Shown here: positions 16,326 through 23,914 of the stretch, piece by piece
Position numbering within the stretch: position 1 is the first letter of the stretch
Layout of the letters: every line of letters begins with the position of its first letter
Origin: CAZUMW01 sp964621615
Lineage (GTDB): Bacteria; Desulfobacterota; WTBG01; CAIYCZ01; CAIRTM01
Direction: 5' to 3'
Assembly: GCA_964621615.1 (NCBI GenBank)
Contig: CAZUMW010000001.1
Span: forward strand, 297,353-361,352
DNA: 64,000 nucleotides
Translations under genes and position numbers: made by a program
The notes under the pieces: model-generated
Database searches by the model: none
What the model saw: the letters and a program-made list of their open reading frames with translations, nothing else
What the model was told of the DNA's origin: nothing

Positions 16326-17404
16326 TTTTTCCGCTTCCTTTTGGACTGATAGTAATGGCGCGCCATGCTGCGCGCCAGCTCGGCAGGCGTCGGAACGACG
16401 CCGCCCGGCCTGCCGTAGAAGTGAATGGTCCCCGCACCTTCGAGCGCAAGCCGAACGTCCTCCACCATCTGTCCCGCGCTCATTTCAAAAACAAAGAAAT
16501 CCTTCAGTACGGCTGCGGCTTCTCTCACTGCCTTTGTCGGAAACGGCCAGATGGTTATGGGGCGTATCAGCCCTATTTTTATATTGGCGTCTTCGCGCCG
16601 GAGGCGGTTTATGGCGCCCTTGGCGATGCGGGCGGCGGTGCCGTAGGCTATAACCGCCATATGCGCATCTTCCATCATATACTCTTCCCATCGGGTTTCT
16701 TTCTGCTCAATGCGCTGATATTTCCTGAACAGCTTCCAGTTGTGGTCTTCCATGTCCTTGGTGTCAAGAATCAGCGATTTAACCACGCGCGCGGGCCGCC
16801 CCTTGGCGCCGTTAAGCACGTAGTCTTTTTCGGGGAGCTTTTTTTTCTTCCGCGCCGGAATGACAACCGGCTCCATAATCTGGCCGAGCATGCCGTCGCC
16901 GAGCACCATAGCCGGTATGCGGTAGGTGTCTGCAAGGTCAAACGCGAGAAAAGTCATGTCGGCGAGCTCCTGCACGGACGCCGGCGCCAGCACGATAATT
17001 CGATAATCACCGTGGCCGCCGCCGCGGGTTGCCTGAAAATAGTCTGACTGAGCGGGAGCGATATTGCCGAGCCCGGGGCCGCCGCGCACGATATTGACAA
17101 CAACCGCCGGCAGTTCCGAGCCGGCAAGAAAGGAAATGCCCTCCTGCTTAAGGCTGATGCCGGGGCTGCTGGAGGAGGTCATGGCGCGGGCGCCCGCAAC
17201 GCTGGCTCCAAGAACCATATTAATGGACGCAAGCTCGCTTTCAGCCTGAATGAACACGCCGCTCGGCACTTCCGCAAGCCGGCGTGACATGTATTCCGGA
17301 AGCTCGTTCTGGGGAGTGATCGGATAGCCGAAATAGCAGGTGCAGCCGGCCTGAATAGCGGCTTCGCCGATTGCGTGCGTTCCGTACATCAGCTGTTTAT
17401 TCAC
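16322..17404 (-). CDS. vorB: 2-oxoacid:ferredoxin oxidoreductase, alpha subunit (VOR-like)
   Basis: The 360-residue alpha subunit, starting with GTHAIGEAAIQAGCTCYFGYPITPQNELPEYM split over the family motif YPITPQNE, and carrying GPGLGNIAPAQSDYFQATRGGG and GDGMLGQIMEP. The SDYFQATRGGGHGDYR pattern is what I associate with 3-methyl-2-oxobutanoate (valine-derived) oxidoreductases, so VOR is my preferred assignment; 2-oxoglutarate is an alternative. It lies between the ferredoxin-like delta gene and beta, overlapping both. Confidence 0.88.
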   Translation of the reverse strand: MNKQLMYGTHAIGEAAIQAGCTCYFGYPITPQNELPEYMSRRLAEVPSGVFIQAESELASINMVLGASVAGARAMTSSSSPGISLKQEGISFLAGSELPAVVVNIVRGGPGLGNIAPAQSDYFQATRGGGHGDYRIIVLAPASVQELADMTFLAFDLADTYRIPAMVLGDGMLGQIMEPVVIPARKKKKLPEKDYVLNGAKGRPARVVKSLILDTKDMEDHNWKLFRKYQRIEQKETRWEEYMMEDAHMAVIAYGTAARIAKGAINRLRREDANIKIGLIRPITIWPFPTKAVREAAAVLKDFFVFEMSAGQMVEDVRLALEGAGTIHFYGRPGGVVPTPAELARSMARHYYQSKRKRKK

Positions 17405-17606
17405 GGTACACCTCTATAGCGGCTTCCGGGCAAACCACTGCGCAGGTAGCGCACCCGGTGCAGCTTTTTTCAGGGTCCGGCTCTGCAAAGGCATAGCCCT
17501 TTGCGTTTATCGTTTGTGATACGCGAATCACGCTTTTTGGGCAGAAGGCAATGCAGTAGCCGCACCCCTTGCACAGCGCCGCGTCTATGGTGATTTTGCC
17601 CTTCAT
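17397..17606 (-). CDS. 2-oxoacid:ferredoxin oxidoreductase, delta (2x4Fe-4S) subunit
   Basis: A ~69-residue ferredoxin-like subunit with two cluster motifs, CKGCGYCIAFCPKSV and CTGCATCAVVCPEAA. It is the first gene of the delta-alpha-beta-gamma-ACT run and overlaps alpha by eight bases. I chose ATG 17606; a TTG at 17624 would add six residues, but the nearby AAGGA is then too close. It passes electrons from the TPP site to soluble ferredoxin, which Rnf can then use. Confidence 0.9.
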   Translation of the reverse strand: MKGKITIDAALCKGCGYCIAFCPKSVIRVSQTINAKGYAFAEPDPEKSCTGCATCAVVCPEAAIEVYRE

Positions 17607-17760
17607 GCGTTCTGTATTGAACAATCCTTTTCGTGAGTAAAAAAGTATTAAAGTTTACCCGCTTATGCGTGCCATGTCAAATGTTTTCAGGGCATTGGGG
17701 GAATAGGGCGAAGGGTGTGCAGAAGGGGGTGCGCCGTGCGCAGCGCCGGCGGGGGCGCTG

Positions 17761-18204
17761 TCAGGCGGAGCCGAGCTCTTCCTGTACGATGCGCTTGACC
17801 GTGCTGCCGTCGGCACGGCCGGCTACCTTTTTCATCATCAGGCCCATGACTTTGCCTGTATCTTTCGGGCCGGCTGCGCTGCATTCGGCCATAACGTCAC
17901 GAGCCAGGTCGCGCAGCTCATCAGCTGAAAGCTGCCGGGGCAGATAGCGCATAATAATATCCATTTCCCCGCGCTCCTTTTGGGCAAGATCCTCTCTGCC
18001 GCCGCTGGCAAACTGATCGGCTGCTTCCTTTCGCTTCCTGATCATGCTTTGAAAAAGCTGAACCGCGGCAGCCTCATCGACCGGGATGCCTTTTTCCTTT
18101 TCCTTGTTCTGCAGCTCAGCAAGCATCATTCTCAGCGCTGAAAGCTCTGCGGTGTTTTTCTTTTTCAGCGCTGCTTGCATGTCCTGCACGATGCGCTGTT
18201 TCAT
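17761..18204 (-). CDS. yqeY: GatB/YqeY family protein
   Basis: A 147-residue YqeY-like protein, the tRNA-binding domain also found at the end of GatB. The KKNTAELSALRMMLAELQNKE opening, YLPRQLSADEL and the GKVMGLMMKKVAGRADGSTV ending are typical. It overlaps the preceding Rho-N-like gene by four bases. Its exact role in amidotransferase function is not established for the family. Confidence 0.92.
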   Translation of the reverse strand: MKQRIVQDMQAALKKKNTAELSALRMMLAELQNKEKEKGIPVDEAAAVQLFQSMIRKRKEAADQFASGGREDLAQKERGEMDIIMRYLPRQLSADELRDLARDVMAECSAAGPKDTGKVMGLMMKKVAGRADGSTVKRIVQEELGSA

Positions 18205-18545
18205 GCGCTTTTTTCCTCTGCAGCTGTTTGTTTTTTCAGGCTTGCAAGATGGCGGGTCTGCCGCTTCATTCTTTTGATTTCTTTGCGAAGCTTTTTGACT
18301 TTTTTGAGCTCGCCTGCATCGAGCGCTTTGTTTTTTTCCTGCTTTGTCGTCTTGATTTGTTTTTTCACTTTTGAAATTTCGACGACATCCTTCTTTTTTT
18401 TCCCGACGGGCTCTCCGCGCGCTTTCAGAATTGCAACGATGAGGTCTTCTTTGTTCATGGCTGAAGCGCCCTGAATGTCGGGGTATTCCTGTGCCGTCTC
18501 GCGCAGTTTGGTTGCCGTTAGTTTTTCCAGCTCTTCTCTGCTCAT
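18201..18545 (-). CDS. Rho N-terminal (SAP-like) domain protein, Lys-rich
   Basis: A 114-residue basic protein. The first ~45 residues (REELEKLTATKLRETAQEY and MNKEDLIVAILKARGE) match the Rho-N/SAP-like helix-extended-loop-helix fold that binds nucleic acid. The remainder is a highly charged Lys/Glu coiled-coil region (KKVKKLRKEIKRMKRQTRHL). ATG 18545 has AAGGAG eight bases upstream and is preferred over an in-frame start at 18632. It overlaps yqeY. Likely an RNA- or DNA-associated accessory protein. Confidence 0.75.
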   Translation of the reverse strand: MSREELEKLTATKLRETAQEYPDIQGASAMNKEDLIVAILKARGEPVGKKKKDVVEISKVKKQIKTTKQEKNKALDAGELKKVKKLRKEIKRMKRQTRHLASLKKQTAAEEKSA

Positions 18546-18611
18546 AACGTTTCTCCTTGAGTGTATGTTTGGATGGATGTGGTCCGGAGCACGTATTGCG
18601 TTTATCAATTC

Positions 18612-18640
18612 ATTAAACAGATTTTTAGGCAATAAGTCAA
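18612..18640 (-). promoter_or_regulatory. Sigma-70 promoter for the Rho-N protein/yqeY pair
   Basis: On the minus strand TTGACT (18640-18635), 17-base spacer, TTTAAT (18617-18612). Both hexamers are 5/6 matches. It lies between the gene start at 18545 and the repeat element that begins at 18669. Confidence 0.7.
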
Positions 18641-18668
18641 GAGGAAGCGGAAAGCCTGCACATCAAAC

Positions 18669-18941
18669 GTGTCCAAAATAAATTATATCATTGAGCAAAA
18701 GCCGGTTCGGGCGGGTATCTGCGCGGCCGCCGCCATATAAAACCTCACTTCATGGACGGCCCGATGCTGCTACGTGTAACTACGTAACAGGCATTGTGCA
18801 GGGATTGACCCGGGCAGCCCTTCCGCCGGGCCTTGTGTGTGCTGAAGTTTAACGGCACATGCCGTTCCATAATCACTTCAGATGGTGCGGGGGCTTTGCA
18901 GAGCCCCTCTCGAACCGGTTTCGTTACATTATTTTGGACAC
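18669..18941 (+). mobile_element. Inverted-repeat element copy 1 (MITE-like)
   Basis: A 273-base non-coding element beginning GTGTCCAAAATAA and ending TTATTTTGGACAC; the inverted ends continue as GCCGGTTCGGGCGGG and CGAACCGG about 30-45 bases in. The core contains CTCACTTCATGGACGGCCCG and AACGGCACATGCCG, shared with copies at 47056, 60359 and (reversed) 63929. A 15-base near-perfect direct repeat flanks it: GCCTGCACATCAAAC before (18654-18668) and GCCTGCACATAAAAC after (18946-18960), suggesting a target duplication. No transposase is encoded. Short reading frames inside it are repeat artefacts. It fills most of the 529-base gap before the phosphofructokinase gene. Confidence 0.85.
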
Positions 18942-19074
18942 TACTGCCTGCACATAAAACAAAAAAATACCTTTTTTCATCTCATGGCCCTTTACTATTG
19001 CCATGCGCGGTGTTATGAAAGTGGATAAGTAAAGGCATCAAAAAACAATAAACAATCATATCCGGGGGTATGCC

Positions 19075-20352
19075 ATGCCGCGAATTCCCATTACGCGTAA
19101 GGACGAGCTTACACCGGCTCTTGGGCGCATGAAGCAGCTGAACCTCAAAGTGGCCATCCTTCATTCAGGCGGGCCCGCGCCGGGCGGGAACCGTGTTCTG
19201 GCCGGTGCGGCAAAGCAGTTTCTTGACAGGGGCATTCCCGTTATCGGATTTTACAACGGCTATGAGTACATTGAAGACCTGCCCCCCCAGGACATCAGGC
19301 CCGATAAGCACTATCTGGTGTTTGACCGCGAGGAGCTGTCGCGGGCTATCGACTCAAACGGGTTTGTGCTGAGAACCGCGCGCGCCAATCCCGGCAAGGA
19401 TGTGAATTCTCCGGAAGATCTGAATGATCCGAAAAAAACAAAAAAATTGACCCGCATTCTTGATACGTTTGAGTACCTCAATGTTGGCGCCCTTATTTCC
19501 ATCGGCGGTGATGATACCCTCAAAACCGCAAACTATCTGTACGAGCTTTCGCGCAAGCGAGCGCACGAAACCCCCGATCTCGTGTTTCAAAGCGCCATTG
19601 TGCATGTGCCCAAGACAATAGATAATGACTATTACGGTATCCCCTGGACCTTCGGCTACTTTACCGCTGCCGAGGCGGCCGGCCGGAATGTCCGGGGCCT
19701 CTACGATGACGCGAAAGCAACCAATTGCTATCATGTTGTTGAGCTTATGGGCCGCAAGGCCGGCTGGTATACAGCGGCGGCAAGCATTTATGCCCGGGGA
19801 ACAAAGGCGATTATCCCGGAAGATTACGAGGGGCGCCCCTTCAGCTTGAAGGAGCTTGCCCGGGAGCTGGTCGAGGTGGTGATCAGGCGAGAGCAGAGCG
19901 GCAAAGGCTACGGGCTGTTTTGCATCGCCGAGGGCTTTGCCGACCTTATGCCCGGGGAGGAAAAAAGCAAAATGGAGCGTGACCGGTTTGGGAATCTGAA
20001 GCTTGTTGAAGCCAAGATAGGCGACCGGCTTGCCCGGGAGCTGGAGCTTGTGTATCGAGAAAAGACGCGAGGTAAAAAAAGCTTCAAGCCACAGGTTGTC
20101 GGGTATGAGACCCGGCAGAACCCGGCATCTTTATATGACGTGCTGCTTACCTCACAGCTCGGCGTGGGGTCTTTTCGCCTTATAGAGCAGAGCCGGTTCG
20201 GCGAAATGGTTACCGTGCGGGATGACCTTGAAATTGACGGCATTCCATTTGCAAAGCTGATCGACCAGGCAACCCTTAAGGTTCGCAACCGCAACATTGA
20301 TACGAAGGGCGATTTTTACAATCTTCTGCGGTCGCTTGAGGAAAGCTTCTGA
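19075..20352 (+). CDS. pfp: Pyrophosphate-dependent 6-phosphofructokinase
   Basis: Phosphorylates fructose-6-phosphate reversibly, using PPi rather than ATP. The 425-residue protein has SGGPAPGGN at 31-39, GGDDT at 144-148 and PKTIDND at 179-185. The second Asp in GGDD and the Lys in PKTIDND are the residues that favour PPi over ATP in this family. The gene stands alone between repeat copy 1 and the palindrome cluster upstream of the NifX-like gene. An archaeal-type phosphoglycerate mutase elsewhere in the window (58420-59745) fits the same energy-saving glycolysis. Confidence 0.92.
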   Translation: MPRIPITRKDELTPALGRMKQLNLKVAILHSGGPAPGGNRVLAGAAKQFLDRGIPVIGFYNGYEYIEDLPPQDIRPDKHYLVFDREELSRAIDSNGFVLRTARANPGKDVNSPEDLNDPKKTKKLTRILDTFEYLNVGALISIGGDDTLKTANYLYELSRKRAHETPDLVFQSAIVHVPKTIDNDYYGIPWTFGYFTAAEAAGRNVRGLYDDAKATNCYHVVELMGRKAGWYTAAASIYARGTKAIIPEDYEGRPFSLKELARELVEVVIRREQSGKGYGLFCIAEGFADLMPGEEKSKMERDRFGNLKLVEAKIGDRLARELELVYREKTRGKKSFKPQVVGYETRQNPASLYDVLLTSQLGVGSFRLIEQSRFGEMVTVRDDLEIDGIPFAKLIDQATLKVRNRNIDTKGDFYNLLRSLEESF

Positions 20353-20383
20353 GCCGCGCATTTCTGTAGCAGATGTGTTGATT

Positions 20384-20421
20384 TTGCAACATGTTGCAAT
20401 TATTATTGCATTAATGCAATA
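20384..20421. promoter_or_regulatory. Two adjacent perfect palindromes, probable activator sites
   Basis: TTGCAACATGTTGCAA (20384-20399) and TATTGCATTAATGCAATA (20404-20421) are both perfect palindromes; their centres are 21 bases apart, two helical turns. They lie about 85-120 bases upstream of a sigma-54-type promoter, the usual distance for an enhancer-binding activator. A related TGTTGCAG/CTGCAACA inverted repeat lies upstream of the sigma-54 promoter at 34555. Confidence 0.65.
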
Positions 20422-20505
20422 CATACCGTGTTTTTCAGTTTGCCCCTTTGCCCCCTTTATTGCATAAGTACCTGAAAAAACTATATAATTTATTATTTAT
20501 TTTGG

Positions 20506-20522
20506 TTGGCACATTTTTTGTA
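20506..20522 (+). promoter_or_regulatory. Sigma-54 promoter for the NifX-like gene
   Basis: TTGGCACATTTTTTGTA: GG at 20508-20509 and GT at 20520-20521 with exactly ten bases between, and the full TGGCAC -24 block. Only the -12 GC is changed to GT. The start codon of the first gene is 26 bases further on. Confidence 0.72.
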
Positions 20523-20547
20523 ATATAAAAATGTGAAAGGATTCGTT

Positions 20548-20964
20548 ATGAATATTGCAATACCGGTGTTTCATACGCGCGTTTCTCCCCGTTTTGACTG
20601 TTCCGCAAGCGCTCTCATCGTTAGTGCAGAGCCTGAAACGCAGCAGATACAGCAGCAGCGGGAGATCTTTTTTGCACCGGCCATGCATTTCAGCGAGCGT
20701 ATTAAACAGTTCAGCGCATTGAGTATTGATGTTGTTATCTGCGGCGGTATTGCAAATGAGATGCTTGATATGCTGTATAGAAACGATATTGATGTTATTC
20801 CGTGGGTAACCGGTGAGGCCGGGGATGTATTGATTTTATTTCTGCAGGGCAGGCTGGTGCCGGGAGCTATGGTATGCCCCGGGCGACGTATGAAACGGTG
20901 GCGGCTGAGCAGCCAGCACCGCTGGCGCTGCGGAGGAGGCGGCAGAAGCAGAAGCGGACGGTAA
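20548..20964 (+). CDS. NifX/NifB-C-type (dinitrogenase FeMo-cofactor-like) protein 1
   Basis: A 138-residue member of the NifX-like family that carries metal-cofactor precursors. The N-terminal MNIAIPVFHTRVSPRFDCSA and VVICGGIANEMLDMLYRNDI fit the fold. The C-terminal third (RWRLSSQHRWRCGGGGRSRSGR) is basic and Gly-rich, unlike its paralogues at 23139-24361. ATG 20548 has GAAAGGA six bases upstream. It is the first gene after a sigma-54 promoter and heads the Fe-S accessory cluster. No nif structural genes are in view, so a nitrogenase role is not implied. Confidence 0.78.
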   Translation: MNIAIPVFHTRVSPRFDCSASALIVSAEPETQQIQQQREIFFAPAMHFSERIKQFSALSIDVVICGGIANEMLDMLYRNDIDVIPWVTGEAGDVLILFLQGRLVPGAMVCPGRRMKRWRLSSQHRWRCGGGGRSRSGR

Positions 20965-21045
20965 GGCGCTGTGTTGACCGGTCCAGAAGCGGTAGTTATC
21001 TATTAAATGTAGCACAAAAGCTTTTTTTGAAAGGAGGTGACAGCA

Positions 21046-21342
21046 ATGCCTGGATTTGATGGAACCGGACCAATGGGTATGGGTCCCCGGACAGGCGGGG
21101 GCAGGGGATTTTGTCCTCCCTATGCAGGGCCGTATTACGGCGGTTATGCACCGCAAAACTACGGGGCCTATGGGTACGGCCCGGTATACGGCCGCGGAAG
21201 AGGCGGTATACCCTGGGGCGGCGGCAGAGGCCGAGGGTTCGGCGGAGGCCGCGGCCGCGGTTTCGGCCGATGGGGGGCTCCCCCTGCCTATGGGTATCAG
21301 CCCTACGGCGCATACGGACAGTACACCCCGTATTACTGGTAA
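21046..21342 (+). CDS. Gly/Arg/Tyr-rich DUF5320-like protein
   Basis: A 98-residue low-complexity protein beginning MPGFDGTGPMGMGPRTGGGR, the same opening plan as the protein at 24683. The rest is Gly, Arg, Tyr and Pro (GRGRGFGGGRGRGFGRW) ending TPYYW. AAAGGAGGTGA precedes the ATG, a very strong ribosome site. Such small proteins commonly accompany NifX-like and MinD-like genes in anaerobes; their function is unknown. A 30-base stretch of its DNA (21216-21245) is identical to 21477-21506 in the next gene. Confidence 0.75.
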   Translation: MPGFDGTGPMGMGPRTGGGRGFCPPYAGPYYGGYAPQNYGAYGYGPVYGRGRGGIPWGGGRGRGFGGGRGRGFGRWGAPPAYGYQPYGAYGQYTPYYW

Positions 21343-21456
21343 TGCCGGCACTGAATAAGCCCGGCACATAATCCTGCGTGTTCATCGGCTCCCGTTCCGG
21401 AGCATTTGATTCGGGATGGGAGCCGTAACAGGGCACGCACAAGGAGGTGATTTTAT

Positions 21457-21942
21457 ATGCAGAACGGACAAGGACAGGGCGGCGGCAGAGGCCGAGGGTT
21501 CGGCGGTGCACGCCGGTGGGGACCGGGATACGGACCATATGTCCCCGGCTATTATGGAGAACAGGAACCCGGCTGGCAGCCTCCACCTGCTGATCAGAGC
21601 GGAGATGCAGCCGGACAGGCACAGCAGGGGTACGCTCCTCAGGATCCTTCCGGCGGCAGACCGTACTATGGCTATTCCCCGCCGCCATGGGAAGCAGGCC
21701 CTCCGCCGTGGTATGCGGGTCCCTGGCAGGCGGAACCGTTCCCCGGATATTACGGGCCCCGGCAGCCGTGGGGCAGCATGCCGCCATACGGAATGCCGCC
21801 CTATAGCCCCCCGCCTCCTCCGCCGGAGCAGGAGCTGGCATATCTTAAAGACCAGGAGGCATTTTTCCAGGAGCAGCTCGAGCAGATTCGTGGCAGGATC
21901 AGCGAGCTCAGCCGTCAGTGCGGAGAAAATGAGCAGGGATAA
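21457..21942 (+). CDS. Pro/Gly-rich protein with C-terminal coiled coil (DUF5320-like)
   Basis: A 161-residue protein. The first ~25 residues repeat the GGGRGRGFGGARRW theme of the preceding gene; the middle is Pro, Gly, Tyr and Trp rich (SPPPWEAGPPPWYAGPW); the last ~35 residues (EQELAYLKDQEAFFQEQLEQ) form a likely coiled coil. AAGGAGGTG precedes the ATG. The tail resembles the YLK-x-x-EAxLexEL helix seen in DUF5320-type proteins. It probably interacts with partners of the Fe-S cluster; no enzymatic motif is present. Confidence 0.7.
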   Translation: MQNGQGQGGGRGRGFGGARRWGPGYGPYVPGYYGEQEPGWQPPPADQSGDAAGQAQQGYAPQDPSGGRPYYGYSPPPWEAGPPPWYAGPWQAEPFPGYYGPRQPWGSMPPYGMPPYSPPPPPPEQELAYLKDQEAFFQEQLEQIRGRISELSRQCGENEQG

Positions 21943-22064
21943 GCTGTGTGAGCATGCTGTCGGGAGGTATTGGTGAAACAGGATTGCGGGGCCGCCGCTT
22001 CCGGTGTGCTTCGGGATGATTTGCTGGTATGCTGCGATAGTAATTGACACGTTTTTTAGACGGA

Positions 22065-22082
22065 CCGGCAGGTGTTTTGCAG
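22065..22082 (+). promoter_or_regulatory. Possible sigma-54 promoter upstream of the Mrp gene
   Basis: CCGGCAGGTGTTTTGCAG has GG at 22067-22068 and GC at 22079-22080, ten bases apart, with TTGCA at -12 but a weak -24 block (CGGCAG). No TGTTGCA palindrome was found nearby. Weaker than the two sigma-54 sites at 20506 and 34555. Confidence 0.35.
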
Positions 22083-22116
22083 GTTTGTCTGCAAAGAATG
22101 TTCATTCTCTATAGCT

Positions 22117-22145
22117 TTGCATGCGAATTATATGTATGATATAAT
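22117..22145 (+). promoter_or_regulatory. Sigma-70 promoter for the Mrp gene
   Basis: TTGCAT (22117-22122), 17-base spacer, perfect TATAAT (22140-22145), about 70 bases before the Mrp start codon. It shows the Mrp-NifX part of the cluster can be transcribed independently of the upstream sigma-54 site. Confidence 0.75.
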
Positions 22146-22218
22146 CAAAAAATTTATACAAAGGCAGTGGAGGCGAATTACGTGGATCATATTTTCTTTT
22201 ACGGAGGAAAAGATACAA

Positions 22219-23115
22219 ATGAGTACTGACAATTGTGAGCGCGATGGAACGTGTCAAACCTGCAATGATGCATCGAAATGTTCGCAGGCGGAGAAAGAGG
22301 CGCACGACAAGGCCCTTATCGAAAAGCGCATGGGCAGCATTACCTATAAATTCATGGTGATAAGCGGCAAAGGCGGCGTGGGAAAAAGTTCCGTCGCGGT
22401 CAACCTGGCGGCAACGCTTGCCAATCAGGGATATCAGGTTGGGATTCTCGATGCCGATATCCATGGTCCCAATATCCCGAAAATGCTCGGGGTGGATGAT
22501 CAGCGTCCGATGGCTACCGAAGACGGCATCGTGCCCATTGCCGTTACCGACAACCTCCGGGTTATGTCAATTGCATTTTTTCTCCAGCAGCGCGACGATG
22601 CCGTTATCTGGCGCGGGCCGCTGAAGCACGGTCTCATAAAGCAGTTTCTCGGTGAGGTTGTGTGGGGTACGCTTGATTATCTTATTATCGATCTGCCCCC
22701 CGGGACCGGTGACGAGGCCTTGAGCGTAGCGCACCTGCTGCAGAATGTGGATGGTGCCCTCGTGGTCGCCACGCCGCAGGAAGTTGCGCTGCTCGATTCG
22801 CGTAAAAGCATTACGTTCTGCCGGGAAATAAAAATACCGCTGGTCGGGGTTGTTGAGAACATGAGCGGGATGATATGTCCCCACTGTCAGCAAAAAATCG
22901 ACCTGTTCAAAACCGGCGGCGGGAAAATAATAGCCGAAGAGATGAATATACCGTTTATCGGGGCCATTCCACTTGACCCGCAGCTGGTTATGAGCACCGA
23001 TGAGGGAGAGGCGTATGTGCTGCGCAGCCCTGATTCTGCAGTGGCCGGGGCGTTCAATCAGGTGGCGGACATCTGGAAGCGGCATCTTGAAAACAAAAAA
23101 GCAGCGTCAAAATAG
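22219..23115 (+). CDS. Mrp/NBP35-family Fe-S cluster carrier ATPase
   Basis: A 298-residue P-loop ATPase that assembles or carries Fe-S clusters. The deviant Walker A GKGGVGKSS is at residues 50-58 and the switch DADIHGPNIPKMLG follows; LIIDLPPGTGDEAL is Walker B. The CPHC pair near residue 218 is the cluster-bridging Cys motif of the family. The N-terminus has four Cys (C6, C12, C15, C21), as in NBP35-type proteins. ATG 22219 follows GGAGGAAA. It leads a run with three NifX-like genes. Confidence 0.92.
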   Translation: MSTDNCERDGTCQTCNDASKCSQAEKEAHDKALIEKRMGSITYKFMVISGKGGVGKSSVAVNLAATLANQGYQVGILDADIHGPNIPKMLGVDDQRPMATEDGIVPIAVTDNLRVMSIAFFLQQRDDAVIWRGPLKHGLIKQFLGEVVWGTLDYLIIDLPPGTGDEALSVAHLLQNVDGALVVATPQEVALLDSRKSITFCREIKIPLVGVVENMSGMICPHCQQKIDLFKTGGGKIIAEEMNIPFIGAIPLDPQLVMSTDEGEAYVLRSPDSAVAGAFNQVADIWKRHLENKKAASK

Positions 23116-23138
23116 TATACGGAGGAAAAAGACCAGCA

Positions 23139-23498
23139 ATGAAAAGAATAGCGTTTGCATGTGAAGACAACCAGGGCCTTCAGTCGGAAATGAGTATGCA
23201 TTTTGGGCGGTGCTCCCACTACACGCTTGTCGATGTGGAGGGCGATGAGATGCAAAACGTCCGGGTTATTGAGAACCCCTATTTTAACAATCACGTTCCC
23301 GGGGTTGTACCCGGCTTTATTAACGAGCAGGGCGCTCACGTAATGATTGCCGGGGGCATGGGACCCCGGGCCATACAGCTGTTTCAGGAGCTTGGCATCG
23401 AGGTTGGTACCGGCGTTGCCGGAAAAGTTGAAAACGTGTTGCGGGCCTACCTGGAGGGCAAGGTGAAGGGTACTGCTCCCTGTAAACACGATCATTAA
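23139..23498 (+). CDS. NifX/NifB-C-type (dinitrogenase FeMo-cofactor-like) protein 2
   Basis: A 119-residue NifX-like protein. MKRIAFACEDNQGLQSEMSM and HFGRCSHYTLVDV carry the HFGRC motif typical of the family, and VMIAGGMGPRAIQLFQELGIEV is the nucleotide-fold-like end. It ends in a His/Cys tail (CKHDH) that could bind metal. It sits 23 bases after the Mrp gene. One of four paralogues in the window. Confidence 0.85.
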   Translation: MKRIAFACEDNQGLQSEMSMHFGRCSHYTLVDVEGDEMQNVRVIENPYFNNHVPGVVPGFINEQGAHVMIAGGMGPRAIQLFQELGIEVGTGVAGKVENVLRAYLEGKVKGTAPCKHDH

Positions 23499-23518
23499 AG
23501 ACCCACTGGAGGGAACAT

Positions 23519-23866
23519 ATGATTGCCGCCGTTTCCGCATCCGGAGCATCACTTGATGACCGGGTGCACAGCCAGTTCGGCCGCTGTGATTATTTTCTGG
23601 TTGTTGATACCGAATCGCTGGACATGCATCCCGTTATCAATACGTTTGCTTCTGCAGCCACAGGGGCCGGTACTGCGTGCGCGCAGATCATGTTTGACGA
23701 AAAGGTTCAGGGGGTTATCAGCGGACAGGTCGGGCCGAATGCGTATGAGGTGCTTGTTCAGGCAGGAATTGATATTTTTCTGTGCCCGCCGGGACTAACC
23801 GTGCGTGAGGCAATTGACAGGCTTAACCGCAGCGAGCTGCAAAAAATGGAATTACAGCGATTTTAA
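23519..23866 (+). CDS. NifX/NifB-C-type (dinitrogenase FeMo-cofactor-like) protein 3
   Basis: A 115-residue paralogue. MIAAVSASGASLDDRVHSQF then FGRCDYFLVVDTE show the family motif; GVISGQVGPNAYEVLVQAGID and LCPPGLTVREAIDRLN complete the fold. GGAGG precedes the ATG. Compared with protein 2 it lacks a metal-binding tail and ends in a short helix (SELQKMELQRF). Confidence 0.85.
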   Translation: MIAAVSASGASLDDRVHSQFGRCDYFLVVDTESLDMHPVINTFASAATGAGTACAQIMFDEKVQGVISGQVGPNAYEVLVQAGIDIFLCPPGLTVREAIDRLNRSELQKMELQRF

Positions 23867-23914
23867 TTTTAATTCTGATATAAAAATTTGGACCATATGA
23901 GAGGAGAGTGCACG

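Noticed and set aside
18833..19018. Small open frame within repeat copy 1
   Set aside because: Similar short frames in copies 2 and 3 share only repeat-derived ends (TGFCSML-type) and are not conserved as proteins.
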